A stretch of 33,888 nt of DNA from Bacteroidaceae bacterium (GCA_017616445.1 JAFZYE010000077.1:1-33888); one strand, 5' to 3'; shown: positions 7,832 through 16,942, counted from the stretch's first letter. A program made the numbers and translations. The notes: generated by a model from the letters alone, not told the origin.

Positions 7832-8467
7832 TTAAAATCCTCCTCCGAATCCGCCACCACCTTGCATGTTGCGCATCATCGGAATCATCATAATCATCAT
7901 GAGGTTGTCAACTGTAAGGTCTGTACCCTCAACAAGTGAAACAGAATTCTGCTGACCTGTTGAGAAGAAGAGCACTTCGTTGAATTTATTGTCTGTCACC
8001 TTGGCGTATGCCTGCATCGAACCACCCATCTGCTGGAACATATTAGGCATCTGCAGACGCTTCACACCGTCAGGACCAGCCTTTGGTTCTGGCATAGCGA
8101 AACCGCCCATACCGCCTCCTCCATCAGTCTCTACGAACTCGATGAGGGTCTTGTAGTCTTTCAGAGCCTCGATATCAGCCTTGATAGCTGCCACCTTATC
8201 TGCACCAGGAGTGAGCACTGTGTAAGACTTGATACTCTTGAGTTGGGCTGTCATAGCACCCATATCAGGCATACCAGGCATACCGCCACCACCCTGTGCA
8301 GGCATATTGGCGAATGCGTCAACCATCTGCTTCACGTCGGCCATCATGTCTTCAGCTTTCACACCCTGACCTTTGTACTTTGCTACTAACGCACTTGCTG
8401 TCTGTGCGTTTGCTGTCATTGCAAACAATGCTATAAGCACTGTAAGCATCAATTTCATTGTCTTCAT
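7832..8467 (-). CDS. Secreted Gly/Met-rich DUF4252-like protein
   Basis: A 211-aa exported protein with a signal peptide (residues 1-22, ending NAQ). The order of segments resembles the DUF4252 family of Bacteroidetes: an N-terminal helix (SALVAKYKGQGV), a SYTVLTP strand, YKTLIEFVET, then KFNEVLFFSTGQQNSVSLVEGTDLTVDNL. It is unusual in its low-complexity inserts: GGGGMPGMPDMG near residue 60, GGGGMGGFAMPEP in the middle, and a Met-rich and Gly-rich tail (MMIMMIPMMRNM, then GGGGFGGGF). The Met clusters could bind metal or just be a flexible tail. Function is unknown. It precedes the C69 dipeptidase. Confidence 0.6.
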   Translation of the reverse strand: MKTMKLMLTVLIALFAMTANAQTASALVAKYKGQGVKAEDMMADVKQMVDAFANMPAQGGGGMPGMPDMGAMTAQLKSIKSYTVLTPGADKVAAIKADIEALKDYKTLIEFVETDGGGGMGGFAMPEPKAGPDGVKRLQMPNMFQQMGGSMQAYAKVTDNKFNEVLFFSTGQQNSVSLVEGTDLTVDNLMMIMMIPMMRNMQGGGGFGGGF

Positions 8468-8720
8468 AATTGTTTTGGTTTAAATAAATAATTAGGTTAA
8501 TTTAAAGTTATTTTATTTACATTTTACTTATTAAGAAGTTATCGCTTCGCTTAGAAGTTAGAGAAGTTATCGCTAAAGCTCAGAAGTTATCACTTCGTTC
8601 GACGATAGTTTGCAGATGTTAACACCCATTGGTGCCGTCTGTCACTCCTGAACTCCTGCAACTCCTGTCAGTCCTTATTTTCAATTTTCAACTTCCTCCC
8701 CCTAAAGGGGGCTAGGTTTC
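8468..8720. other. Repeat-filled intergenic region
   Basis: Between nadC and the DUF4252-like gene. It contains repeated GAAGTTATCGCTTCG/GAAGTTAGAG-like units (about 8535-8600), short CTCCTGAACTCCTGCAACTC-type units (about 8645-8670) and the G/C palindrome at 8698-8711. No gene and no clean TAnnTTTG were seen. Confidence 0.5.
8698..8711. repeat. G/C-rich palindromic repeat, copy 2
   Basis: CCCCCTAAAGGGGG lies just downstream of the nadC stop (minus strand). It is similar in build to 616-644 and 24850-24862. Confidence 0.65.
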
Positions 8721-9590
8721 CTAAATCTTAAGCTTGCTTGAATCCACAGCCTTGAAGCTCATGTCAAGACCTTTCACCGAATGGGTCAAGGCACCTACGG
8801 AGATGAAGTCCACACCACACTCGGCATAATCACGGATGGTATCGAAGGTGATGCCACCCGACGATTCTGTCTCGTACTTGCCATCAATCAGAGCTACAGC
8901 TCGACGGGTTTCCTCTGGTGTAAAGTTATCGAGCATGATGCGATCCACACCACCCACACGCAATACCTCGTTCAGCTCGTCGAACCCACGTACCTCGATT
9001 TCTATCTTCAGATCCTTACCTACCTTCTTGAGATACTGATGACAGCGAGTGATGGCGTTCTCAATACCTCCAGCAAAATCGATGTGATTATCCTTCAGCA
9101 GGATCATATCGAACAGACCGATACGGTGGTTCACTCCCCCACCTATCTTCACCGCCTCCTTCTCAAGCATACGCATGCCAGGAGTAGTCTTACGAGTGTC
9201 GAGAATGCGAGTCTTCGTTCCCTCCAGACGTTTCACATAACGGTTGGTCATCGTTGCGATACCACTCATGCGCTGGAGGATGTTCAGCATCAGTCGCTCT
9301 GTCTGCAACAGACTCTGAATCTTACCCTTCACGCTCATCACGATATCGCCAGGATGCACATGAGCCCCGTCGTGGATATACACCTCAACCTCCATCGTGG
9401 GATCAAAACGGTGGAACACCTGCTTGGCGATTTCCTCACCAGCGAAAATACCTTCCTCTTTTATCAAGAGCTTCGATTCACTCACTGCATCCGCAGGGAT
9501 GCAACAAAGTGTTGTGTGGTCACCATCTCCGATATCCTCGGCAAACGCGAGATCAATCAATCGGTCGTTGAGTTCTTCTACAGATAACAT
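8721..9590 (-). CDS. nadC: Nicotinate-nucleotide pyrophosphorylase
   Basis: A 289-aa quinolinate phosphoribosyltransferase that converts quinolinate and PRPP to nicotinate mononucleotide in NAD synthesis; cytosolic. It has the family's EDIGDGDHTT near the N-terminus. The active-site segments are LQRMSGIATMT, DTRKTTPGMR, GGGVNHRIGL and KDNHI in the middle, and the C-terminal barrel motif SSGGI followed by GVDFISVGALTHS. Length is normal for the family. A -7 element lies about 97 nt upstream (9687-9694). The other NAD genes (nadA, nadB) are not in this window. Confidence 0.95.
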   Translation of the reverse strand: MLSVEELNDRLIDLAFAEDIGDGDHTTLCCIPADAVSESKLLIKEEGIFAGEEIAKQVFHRFDPTMEVEVYIHDGAHVHPGDIVMSVKGKIQSLLQTERLMLNILQRMSGIATMTNRYVKRLEGTKTRILDTRKTTPGMRMLEKEAVKIGGGVNHRIGLFDMILLKDNHIDFAGGIENAITRCHQYLKKVGKDLKIEIEVRGFDELNEVLRVGGVDRIMLDNFTPEETRRAVALIDGKYETESSGGITFDTIRDYAECGVDFISVGALTHSVKGLDMSFKAVDSSKLKI

Positions 9591-9686
9591 CGATTTATTT
9601 ACTATTAAACGATTTAACTATTCAACAGCACTTTTCAATTTTATAGTTTTTACTTTGCCGCTTGCGGCTATGGTCTAAACGCACTG

Positions 9687-9694
9687 CAAAGATA
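9687..9694 (-). promoter_or_regulatory. -7 promoter element TATCTTTG (nadC)
   Basis: It matches TAnnTTTG on the minus strand, 97 nt before the nadC start, implying a leader of about 90 nt. Confidence 0.55.
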
Positions 9695-9791
9695 AGAATA
9701 ATAATTGAGTTAGAAGTTAGAAGTTATGAGTTTTTTTACTAAAAACCACAACTGTAATGCAAAAAAGCCACCCAACGGGTGGCAAACACAT

Positions 9792-9819
9792 AGTATTAAC
9801 TATCAACTGTCAACTGTCT
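9792..9819. repeat. TCAACTA/TCAACTG heptamer units downstream of ybjQ
   Basis: About three heptamer units (TTAACTA, TCAACTG, TCAACTG) end right next to the stop codon of the gene at 9820-10140. They are the same heptamer type as in trmN and the GH3 gene. Confidence 0.6.
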
Positions 9820-10140
9820 TTAGTCAATCAACACAGCCGTTCCGCTACATGCAACCATCAGCATGCTGGCACTCTGTCCGATGGTCTCATAGTCGAAGTC
9901 GATACCAACTACCGCATTAGCACCCAGCTGCTCTGCTCGCTCCTGCAGTTCTCGCATCGCCGTCAGCTTCGCCTCAGCCAACGTGTTCTCATAGCCTCGC
10001 GAACGTCCGCCAAAGAAATCATGAAAACTTGCTGCAAAATCCTTCAGTACGTTTGCGCCAATAATTGTCTCACTTGTTACGACACCATAATACTTTTTGA
10101 TTGGGTGTCCCTCGATGGTTGGAGTTGTTGATGTAATCAT
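9820..10140 (-). CDS. YbjQ/UPF0145 family protein
   Basis: A 106-aa protein of the YbjQ family (UPF0145, sometimes called heavy-metal-binding), which forms pentameric rings; its biochemical role is not established. Family signatures are GVVTSETIIGANVLKDF near residues 20-36, FGGRSRGYENTL, and ANAVVGIDFDYE followed by MLMVACSGTAV. No signal peptide or membrane segment was seen. It has its own -7 element at 10212-10219 and so is probably transcribed separately from the upstream GH3 operon. Confidence 0.9.
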   Translation of the reverse strand: MITSTTPTIEGHPIKKYYGVVTSETIIGANVLKDFAASFHDFFGGRSRGYENTLAEAKLTAMRELQERAEQLGANAVVGIDFDYETIGQSASMLMVACSGTAVLID

Positions 10141-10211
10141 AATCGTCTTTTTTTACATTTTATATTTTACATTCGTTTTACCCATTAGACGCAGCAACTA
10201 CGGAAAAGCTA

Positions 10212-10219
10212 CAAAACTA
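10212..10219 (-). promoter_or_regulatory. -7 promoter element TAGTTTTG
   Basis: It matches TAnnTTTG on the minus strand, 72 nt before the YbjQ-family start. Confidence 0.5.
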
Positions 10220-10252
10220 TTCAACTTTTTTTGATTTGCGGTTGAAATCCGA

Positions 10253-12877
10253 TTATTTGAGTCGAACGATACTCTTCTGCAACGTGCTGTCATCACTGGA
10301 CGGACCTACCATCAGCTGATACTCGCCTGGCACGAAATGTATAGTGTTGGTTTGGGTATCCCAACTCTCAAGGCATTTACGAGGCATGGCAATAGTGACT
10401 GTGCGGGTCTCACCTGGCTTTAGGGTCACCTGCTGATAACCGCAAAGTGTTTTCAGCGGACCGTCTTTGTCTGCCGTTCGACGGAAATAGACTTGTACGG
10501 TCTCGGTTCCTTCAACATGACCCGTGTTCTTAACCGTGAGACGAACCTCAACCTTCTCGTCCTTGATTTGTTTGATTTTTATATTGCCAAAAGCAAATGT
10601 CGTGTAACTCAAACCATGACCGAAAGGGAACAGCGGATCCCCAGTGAAGTAGCGGTAAGTGCGGTTCGTCATCGTATAGTCAAGGAAATCGGGCAACTGC
10701 TCTGTATTGCGATAGAACGTCACAGGTAGTTTTCCGCTTGGATTATAGCGTCCTGTGAGTACGTCAGCCAAGGCAGCACCTCCCTGCTCACCATCGTACC
10801 ACCACTGAAGGATGGCATCACAAGTCTCCATCTCAGGAGTCATCGCCACAGCACCACCACTACAATTGACAAACACAACCTTCTTACCTGCCTCATGCAG
10901 CCAACGCAACACATCGCGCTGAGCCTGTGGCAGTTCGATGCTTGTACGGTCACCACCTCGGAAACCTGACTCGCTGACACGCATCTCCTCCCCTTCCAAA
11001 CGGGGTGAGATGCCACCGATGAAGATGATTGTCTGAGCCGCCCCAACCTGCGCCAACAGCTCCTGCGACGTAGGTGTAGCCTTATGCTGGATGTCGAAAT
11101 TCAAGGCACCATAGCCCGTCTCTTGTACGTATTCTATCTGGATGCGATATTTCTGTCCTGTCTTAACGTCAATCTCTTGCTGTGCCTGCTGGATACGCTG
11201 ACGTGCCTGCCAGAGGTTAACAATCGTGTCACCATTGATTAGCAGACGCAACTTATCATCACCGCTGATGGTGAAGATGAGTGTCTCATCGCGGGTCGGA
11301 GTAAGTGTACCATCGAGGCGAGCGGAAAAATTCTCAAGGTTGACGCCTGGTGCAAAGACGGTATTACCCCCATTACTCAGTTTGACTGGCTCGGACATCG
11401 TAACAGTCGTGACAGGTGCACCACTCATTTCTGTGTTGTTATAGTAAATCGCCTGCATGCCTGCGTTGCCTTGGGGAGACGTTATCTGTCCAAAACGGCT
11501 CTCGATGCTCTCGTTACGGGTCAGTCCGCAGCCCAACACATAGGGTACATTACCCAACTGTTGACGGATACCTTCAAGAGCGGTGACGGTCTTCGTCGGA
11601 TAGCCGGCATAGTTTCCCCATTGCATCACGGAATCATTGGCATTGGGACCCATCACGACGAGTTGAGAGTTGAGAGTTGAAAGTTGAGAGTTCAATGGTA
11701 GTACGCCATTGTTCTTCAACAAAACGATGCTCTTGCGAGCCATGTCAAGAGCCAGTTGCTTGTGCTCCTTCGAGGCAACAACACTCTCAGGAATCTTTGT
11801 CCACGACACATGGTCATCGCTGTCGAAATCGCCCACTTCCATACGGGCAATAAGCAGACGACGAAGTGAACGGTCGAGATCTGCCTCTTTGATGTCGCCA
11901 CGTCGTACAGCATCGGGCAGATGACGATATTCCGAACCACACTCGACATCAGTACCAGCCAATACGGCCTGTGCCGAGGCTTCCTCACTATCCTTTGCTG
12001 TATTGTGCCAACGGGGCAGGAAGTCGCGAATGGCACCGCAGTCGCTGGTAATCAACCCCTTGAAACCCCATTCGTCACGAAGAATTTGTTGCTCATAGCG
12101 AGTCTGACTGCAACAGGGCTGTCCATCGATACGCTGATAAGCACACATCACCTCTGCCACATCACCCTCCTGGACCAACGCCTTGAAGGCGGGCAGATAG
12201 GTCTCCCACAGGTCGCGTTCAGGCAGTTCTTCTACGTTAAACGTGTGACGATTCCACTCCGGTCCGCTATGTACAGCGAAATGCTTGGCACAAGCCAACA
12301 ACTTCTTGTAGTCGCCAAGCGGTTTACCTTCGTAGCTATAGCCCTGCAGACCACGCACCACAGCAAGTCCCATCTTCGATGTCAAGAAAGGGTCTTCGCC
12401 ATAAGTCTCCTGACCACGTCCCCAACGTGGGTCACGAAAGATATTGATATTAGGTGTCCAGAACGACAAGCTCTGATAGCGACGGATGTTACCCGATTGT
12501 TTGGCCTGCTGTGCTTTCACACGAGCCTCATCGCTTACTGCAGTGAAAACCCTGTGCAGCAAGGCATCGTCCCATGATGCAGCCATCGCCATCGTGATGG
12601 GAAATACTGTAGCATAGCCATTACGCCCCACTCCGTGCAACGCCTCGTTCCACCATTGGAACTGAGGAATCTGCAAACGCTCGATAGCTGGCGATGTATC
12701 CATCATCAGTCGCACCTTCTCTTCAAGGGTCAAACGCTTCAACAAGTCATCTGCACGTTGTTCGGACGTAAGTTGGGGATTGAGGTATGGTAATATCTGA
12801 GCGGTGAGCAGCGAAGTACCACTCATAAACGCCAAACTAAGGATGATGCGTTTTATTTGTTTCTTTGTCATAATCAT
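10253..12877 (-). CDS. GH3 beta-xylosidase/glucosidase with PA14 insert
   Basis: An 874-aa exported glycoside hydrolase. It has a signal peptide (to about residue 26), a GH3 N-terminal barrel with NINIFRDPRWGRGQETYGED and the nucleophile D279 in GLITSDCGAI, and a GH3 C-terminal domain interrupted by a PA14 domain at about 470-610. The segment GGISPRLEGEEM (621-632) belongs to the second half. A fibronectin-III-like end covers about 775-860. This build matches Prevotella xylan-degrading enzymes such as Xyl3A, so beta-xylosidase is more likely than beta-glucosidase; substrate is inferred. Residues 396-406 (NSQLSTLNSQL) are a heptamer-repeat insertion between LPL and VVMGPNAND. It lies 20 nt downstream of the CE1 esterase, forming a hemicellulose operon. 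Confidence 0.92.
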   Translation of the reverse strand: MIMTKKQIKRIILSLAFMSGTSLLTAQILPYLNPQLTSEQRADDLLKRLTLEEKVRLMMDTSPAIERLQIPQFQWWNEALHGVGRNGYATVFPITMAMAASWDDALLHRVFTAVSDEARVKAQQAKQSGNIRRYQSLSFWTPNINIFRDPRWGRGQETYGEDPFLTSKMGLAVVRGLQGYSYEGKPLGDYKKLLACAKHFAVHSGPEWNRHTFNVEELPERDLWETYLPAFKALVQEGDVAEVMCAYQRIDGQPCCSQTRYEQQILRDEWGFKGLITSDCGAIRDFLPRWHNTAKDSEEASAQAVLAGTDVECGSEYRHLPDAVRRGDIKEADLDRSLRRLLIARMEVGDFDSDDHVSWTKIPESVVASKEHKQLALDMARKSIVLLKNNGVLPLNSQLSTLNSQLVVMGPNANDSVMQWGNYAGYPTKTVTALEGIRQQLGNVPYVLGCGLTRNESIESRFGQITSPQGNAGMQAIYYNNTEMSGAPVTTVTMSEPVKLSNGGNTVFAPGVNLENFSARLDGTLTPTRDETLIFTISGDDKLRLLINGDTIVNLWQARQRIQQAQQEIDVKTGQKYRIQIEYVQETGYGALNFDIQHKATPTSQELLAQVGAAQTIIFIGGISPRLEGEEMRVSESGFRGGDRTSIELPQAQRDVLRWLHEAGKKVVFVNCSGGAVAMTPEMETCDAILQWWYDGEQGGAALADVLTGRYNPSGKLPVTFYRNTEQLPDFLDYTMTNRTYRYFTGDPLFPFGHGLSYTTFAFGNIKIKQIKDEKVEVRLTVKNTGHVEGTETVQVYFRRTADKDGPLKTLCGYQQVTLKPGETRTVTIAMPRKCLESWDTQTNTIHFVPGEYQLMVGPSSDDSTLQKSIVRLK
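11660..11694 (-). repeat. 35-bp heptamer block inside the GH3 gene
   Basis: Five 7-nt units (GAGTTGA x3, AAGTTGA, GAGTTCA on the plus strand, i.e. TCAACTC on the coding strand) make exactly 35 bp, the same length and heptamer type as the block in trmN. The frame is preserved. Confidence 0.9.
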
Positions 12878-12897
12878 TATTGTATTGTGTGCTAATC

Positions 12898-14055
12898 TTA
12901 GAATATCTTCTGGGCGAACATTGTCAGGTATATACGCCAGTTGCGCCAGATATGTCCGCCATCATTCTCGTAGTACTCATACTTGTAGCCCTTACCATCG
13001 AGGTACTGCCGCAGTTCTGTGTTCTGTTGCATCAGGAAATCATCCTTTCCGATAGCAATCCAATAAAGTTTCGGTTTCGAGTCAAAGAGACGTTTCATCT
13101 GCTCGTCAAACTTCGCATTGTTACGTTGTACCCTTGCTGCTGCCGACTGCAAACCATAGTAATCGAATAGTTCGGGATAGAGGCGTGAGATACCAAAGGT
13201 ATGTCCACCACCCATTGAGAGACCCGTCACAGCACGTGCCGATCGCTTCTTGATGGTCAGATAATGGCTGTCCATGAAATTGACGATATCCATGAAACTC
13301 TCCTCCATCGAGGCTTTGGCACCACGGTCGTTGAATGCGTTACCGTCAGGTGTGTACATCCCCTCATGCCACCATCCAGGGGCGGCATTACATGTTGGGT
13401 TACCATTAGGCATCACCACAATCATCGGCACGCACTTACCCTCGGCAATGAGGTTGTCCATAATCTGCGAAGCGCGTCCCAGGTCACCCCAAGCAGTCTC
13501 GTCGCCACCATGACCATGAAGCAGGTACATCACGGGGAACCTCTTCTTGCCGTCGTAGGCAGCAGGCAGATAGACGGTCATACGACGTTGCTGTCCCAGC
13601 GTCGGGCTGTCGTACCACACACGGCTAAGCGTTCCATGCGGCACATTGTTTACGGAATAGAGGTGCCCTTTGTCGTCGGATGTCTTACTGACGATGAAGA
13701 TGTTGCTCAGGGTAGCGATGTCGCGATTCACATAGCTGTTAGATGGGTCAATGAGACGTTGTCCATCAACGTTGAGGCTATAAGAGTAGAGTTCTGCATT
13801 GAGTGGAGCTGACGTTGTTGCAGTCCATACACCATTGTCCTGCTTCTTCATCTCCAGTCGCTGGTTACGGATTTCTTCGAAATCGCCATTCACACTCACC
13901 CGCTGAGCAGAAGGGTCGTAGAAGTTGAAGGTCACTGTACCGTCTGCATTGATGACGGGTGATTTCACTCGTGGTCGCTGACCCAACTGTTGCTGGGCCA
14001 TGCTGCTAGCTGTCATCAGACAGCACGCAATCAAAATAAATGCATTTTTATTCAT
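12898..14055 (-). CDS. CE1-type esterase (feruloyl/acetyl xylan esterase)
   Basis: A 385-aa exported esterase. It has a signal peptide (1-20), an N-terminal immunoglobulin-like CBM48/E-set domain (about 30-125, VTFNFYDPSAQRVSVNGDF), and an alpha/beta-hydrolase domain of the esterase D/CE1 type. The nucleophile is S280 in GLSMGG, with the oxyanion region LLHGHGGDE, a likely acid near D338/D339, and H368 in GGHIW. It is expected to remove feruloyl or acetyl groups from arabinoxylan, which would help the GH3 enzyme encoded 20 nt downstream. Substrate is inferred from context. The upstream sequence has only a weak promoter match (TCTTTTTG near 14107-14114). Confidence 0.88.
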   Translation of the reverse strand: MNKNAFILIACCLMTASSMAQQQLGQRPRVKSPVINADGTVTFNFYDPSAQRVSVNGDFEEIRNQRLEMKKQDNGVWTATTSAPLNAELYSYSLNVDGQRLIDPSNSYVNRDIATLSNIFIVSKTSDDKGHLYSVNNVPHGTLSRVWYDSPTLGQQRRMTVYLPAAYDGKKRFPVMYLLHGHGGDETAWGDLGRASQIMDNLIAEGKCVPMIVVMPNGNPTCNAAPGWWHEGMYTPDGNAFNDRGAKASMEESFMDIVNFMDSHYLTIKKRSARAVTGLSMGGGHTFGISRLYPELFDYYGLQSAAARVQRNNAKFDEQMKRLFDSKPKLYWIAIGKDDFLMQQNTELRQYLDGKGYKYEYYENDGGHIWRNWRIYLTMFAQKIF

Positions 14056-14168
14056 GGTAGTTGTTAGTAAATATTTTGTTTATACAATGAGTCTAATTAT
14101 TGGACTGCAAAAAGAGTGAGTGGTTTAGTCACATATAATGACTAAGAGCGATAAAAAAAGGACTAAAT

Positions 14169-15680
14169 CTACATGAGACTTTTAAACGCCTTCGGAAGAT
14201 AGTCGATTAGGTCGGTAGCAATGAGACTCTCCTGAGTGAGGTCAGCAGCAGCCAAATCACCTGCTAATCCATGCAAATAGGTGGCAAGGAGAGAAGCCTG
14301 AAGTGACGAATAATCCTGTGCCAAGAGCGACAGGATAATGCCCGACAACACATCACCGCTTCCTGCGGTTGCCATCCCGGGATTGCCCGTGATGTTGAAA
14401 ATCACATCACCTTCTGGGGTTACAATGGCCGAGTTGGCTCCCTTGATGATGACGTAGATATGATGACGCTGGGATAGCTGACGGGTAAGTTGCAGCTCTT
14501 CGTAGCTGCTTGATGTAGACCCTATCAGTCCTCGCAACTCTTTCTTATGTGGCGTGAGGATGGCATCCTGCGGTATGCGGTTCATCAGTTCTGGGTAACT
14601 GCCGAGGATGTTGAGTGCGTCGGCATCGAGCACCAACGGACCTTGATGGTAATGCAGTTGCTGCGAGAAAGCTCGCACGGTTGCCTCATCGGTTCCGATA
14701 CCTGGTCCGATAGCAAGTGCATTGAACGAAGTGGTTTCGAACGGAGTGGCGAAGTGAGCTGCCTGACGTTCTATATGGAGGATAGCTTCAGGAACAGATA
14801 TCTGCAACGGAATCACATTAGCAGCAGGGGTATGGACAGTCAGCTTGCCCGCCCCACTCCGCATACATGCCTTCGAGGCCATGATGGCTGCGCCACCCAT
14901 TCCTTCCTTACCGGCTATGAGACAAGCATGTCCGAAAGTGCCTTTATGAGAAAAACGCGGACGGGTTTTCAACATCGCAGAAGCATCAGAAGCCTCAAAT
15001 AAATAATAAGGTGTAGTAGTGATGTCGGAGAGTGGATCATGCAGACCGATGTCGAGTACTTCCAACTGTCCCACATAATGCTCGTTCTCGGCAAAGAGAA
15101 ACGCAAGTTTTGTGTACTGAAAGGTGAAGGTATAGTCGGCCTGCACCACATGGGTCATCACATTGGCCGCATTGTCTTCGGTCATCAAGCCCGAAGGAAT
15201 ATCAATTGAGACGACTGTTGCCTCGGAGGAGTTGATGTATTTCACCACAGCAGCAAATCCACCCATGAGCGGGCGTGAGAGCCCTGTGCCGAAGAGGCCA
15301 TCGACTATCACATCATCGGTCGAAATGACCGGAGGAACAAAATCGGTGGTGATTTCGTGGAAATCAATCGTAGGACACAACTTCAACCGATTCTTGTTGG
15401 TCTGACAATCTGCGGACAGGTTGTTCCCGATATTAAAAAGAAAGGCTGAGACACGATAGCCCTGCTGTACCAGCATACGGGCTACAGCCAAGGCATCACC
15501 GCCATTATTGCCTGGCCCGGCAAACACGATGATGCGACGGTTGGTGTCGAAGAGACTGCATATTTGTTCTGTCACACGCAACGATGCCCGTTCCATCAGG
15601 TCGAGCGACGATATCGGTTCTGTCTGGATGGTGTGTGCATCGACTTGCCGAATCTGCTGTGATGACAGTATTTTCTTCAT
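14169..15680 (-). CDS. nnr: Bifunctional NAD(P)HX epimerase/dehydratase
   Basis: A 503-aa repair enzyme for hydrated NADH and NADPH. Residues 1 to about 215 are the YjeF-N epimerase domain (FAGPGNNGGDALAVARML, VDGLFGTGLSRPL, VSIDIPSGL). Residues about 225-500 are the ribokinase-like ADP-dependent dehydratase domain (GHACLIAGKEGMGGAAIMAS, GPGIGTDE, DADALNIL, LTPHKKEL, NPGMATAGSGDVLSGII). The two-domain fusion is standard in bacteria. It follows asnA by 41 nt on the same strand. The gap holds repeat DNA (AAAGTCT units and ATTATGCATT-type units) but no promoter match, so the genes are probably co-transcribed. Confidence 0.95.
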   Translation of the reverse strand: MKKILSSQQIRQVDAHTIQTEPISSLDLMERASLRVTEQICSLFDTNRRIIVFAGPGNNGGDALAVARMLVQQGYRVSAFLFNIGNNLSADCQTNKNRLKLCPTIDFHEITTDFVPPVISTDDVIVDGLFGTGLSRPLMGGFAAVVKYINSSEATVVSIDIPSGLMTEDNAANVMTHVVQADYTFTFQYTKLAFLFAENEHYVGQLEVLDIGLHDPLSDITTTPYYLFEASDASAMLKTRPRFSHKGTFGHACLIAGKEGMGGAAIMASKACMRSGAGKLTVHTPAANVIPLQISVPEAILHIERQAAHFATPFETTSFNALAIGPGIGTDEATVRAFSQQLHYHQGPLVLDADALNILGSYPELMNRIPQDAILTPHKKELRGLIGSTSSSYEELQLTRQLSQRHHIYVIIKGANSAIVTPEGDVIFNITGNPGMATAGSGDVLSGIILSLLAQDYSSLQASLLATYLHGLAGDLAAADLTQESLIATDLIDYLPKAFKSLM

Positions 15681-15721
15681 TAAGGTCTAAAGTCTATTAT
15701 GCATTATGAATTATGCATTGT
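15681..15721. repeat. ATTATGCATT-type intergenic repeat
   Basis: The gap between asnA and the NAD(P)HX repair gene is nearly all repeat: GTCTAAAGTCT followed by TATTATGCATTATGAATTAT. Similar ATTATGCAT units occur at about 7812-7833 and 24411-24442. Confidence 0.6.
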
Positions 15722-16759
15722 CTAAATTAATGGCATCCCGAAGTCTGCGCATTCTTGTCGCATAGCATCGGGCCAGATGCTGGCTTGTATTTCACCGATA
15801 TGAGCCTTCTGCAACATAATCATACAGAGTCGACTCTGACCGATACCACCTCCTACCGAAAGCGGTAGTTCGCCAGCAAGGAGTTTCTTGTGGAAATAGA
15901 GATTCTTACGTTCCTGCTTGCCTGTGATTTCCAACTGACGGTTCAGGGCCTCAATATCCACACGGATTCCCATCGAACTGAGTTCGACTGCACGTCCGAG
16001 GACAGGATACCATATCATAATATCTCCATTCAGTCCTTTATACCCATCCTTATTCACTGTAGTCCAATCATCATAATCAGGTGCACGCAGATCATGCTCC
16101 TCACCATTACTGAGCTTACCTCCAATTCCCATGATGAACACAGCTCCATAGGTGCGGCATATCTCGTCTTCGCGCTCTTTGGGCGATAGGTTCGGATAGA
16201 GCTTCAACAACTCCTCGGAATGGATGAAATGGATTTTATCAGGAAGGAACGGCTTCAGCTGAGTGAAATGCTCACAGACCAGATACTCAGTACGGCGGAT
16301 AGCTTCGTAGATTTGAACCACGATTCCTTTTAGGAAATCCAAGTTACGATCCTCGCTGTTGATGGTACGTTCCCAGTCCCACTGATCCACATAGAGCGAA
16401 TGCAGGTTGTCAAGCTCTTCATCACCACGAACAGCATTCATATCGGTATACAGGCCATAGCCTGCAGGAATCTTATATTCTGCCAACATCACTCGTTTCC
16501 ACTTGGCCAACGAATGAACCACTTCAGCAACCTGGTCACCCATATCCTTGATAGGGAAAGAGACAGGACGTTCCACCCCGTTCAAATCATCATTGAGTCC
16601 CAAACCACGAAGCACGAACAACGGAGCTGTCACCCTGCGCAATCGTAAGGCTGTAGACAGGTTCGACTGAAAGAAATCCTTGATTAACTTAATACCCTGT
16701 TCTGTTTCCAAAGGGTTGATCTGCGGCTTATAGCCAGCTGGTTTGATGAGCTTACTCAT
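15722..16759 (-). CDS. asnA: Ammonia-dependent asparagine synthetase
   Basis: A 345-aa AsnA-type aspartate-ammonia ligase, which makes asparagine from aspartate, ATP and ammonia and is related to class II aminoacyl-tRNA synthetases. Motifs include NPLETEQGIKLIKDFF near the N-terminus, LGLNDDLNGVERPV, SLAKWKRVML, LYVDQWDWE, and the class-II-like C-terminal signature LPLSVGGGIGQSRLCMIML. Length matches the family (about 330-345). It is led by a clear -7 element at 16782-16789, so the transcript has a very short leader. Confidence 0.96.
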   Translation of the reverse strand: MSKLIKPAGYKPQINPLETEQGIKLIKDFFQSNLSTALRLRRVTAPLFVLRGLGLNDDLNGVERPVSFPIKDMGDQVAEVVHSLAKWKRVMLAEYKIPAGYGLYTDMNAVRGDEELDNLHSLYVDQWDWERTINSEDRNLDFLKGIVVQIYEAIRRTEYLVCEHFTQLKPFLPDKIHFIHSEELLKLYPNLSPKEREDEICRTYGAVFIMGIGGKLSNGEEHDLRAPDYDDWTTVNKDGYKGLNGDIMIWYPVLGRAVELSSMGIRVDIEALNRQLEITGKQERKNLYFHKKLLAGELPLSVGGGIGQSRLCMIMLQKAHIGEIQASIWPDAMRQECADFGMPLI

Positions 16760-16781
16760 TGTCTATTTTGTTTTGTGCATG

Positions 16782-16789
16782 CAAAGGTA
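16782..16789 (-). promoter_or_regulatory. -7 promoter element TACCTTTG (asnA)
   Basis: It matches TAnnTTTG on the minus strand and lies 22 nt before the asnA ATG. Confidence 0.7.
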
Positions 16790-16942
16790 GTAATAATAAA
16801 TAATGTAAAATGTAGAATGTATAAGAAAATGCCAAAAAAAAGTTGTTTTATTGCCAAACGCTTGCAATTTAGACATAAGACTTTGCATCATGCATCATAA
16901 GTAATGTAAAAAGTTGAATATAAAAAATGTAAGAATTAGAAC

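Noticed and set aside
8781-9587. Plus-strand 268-aa open frame opposite nadC
   Set aside because: Antisense shadow; nadC motifs on the other strand are unambiguous.
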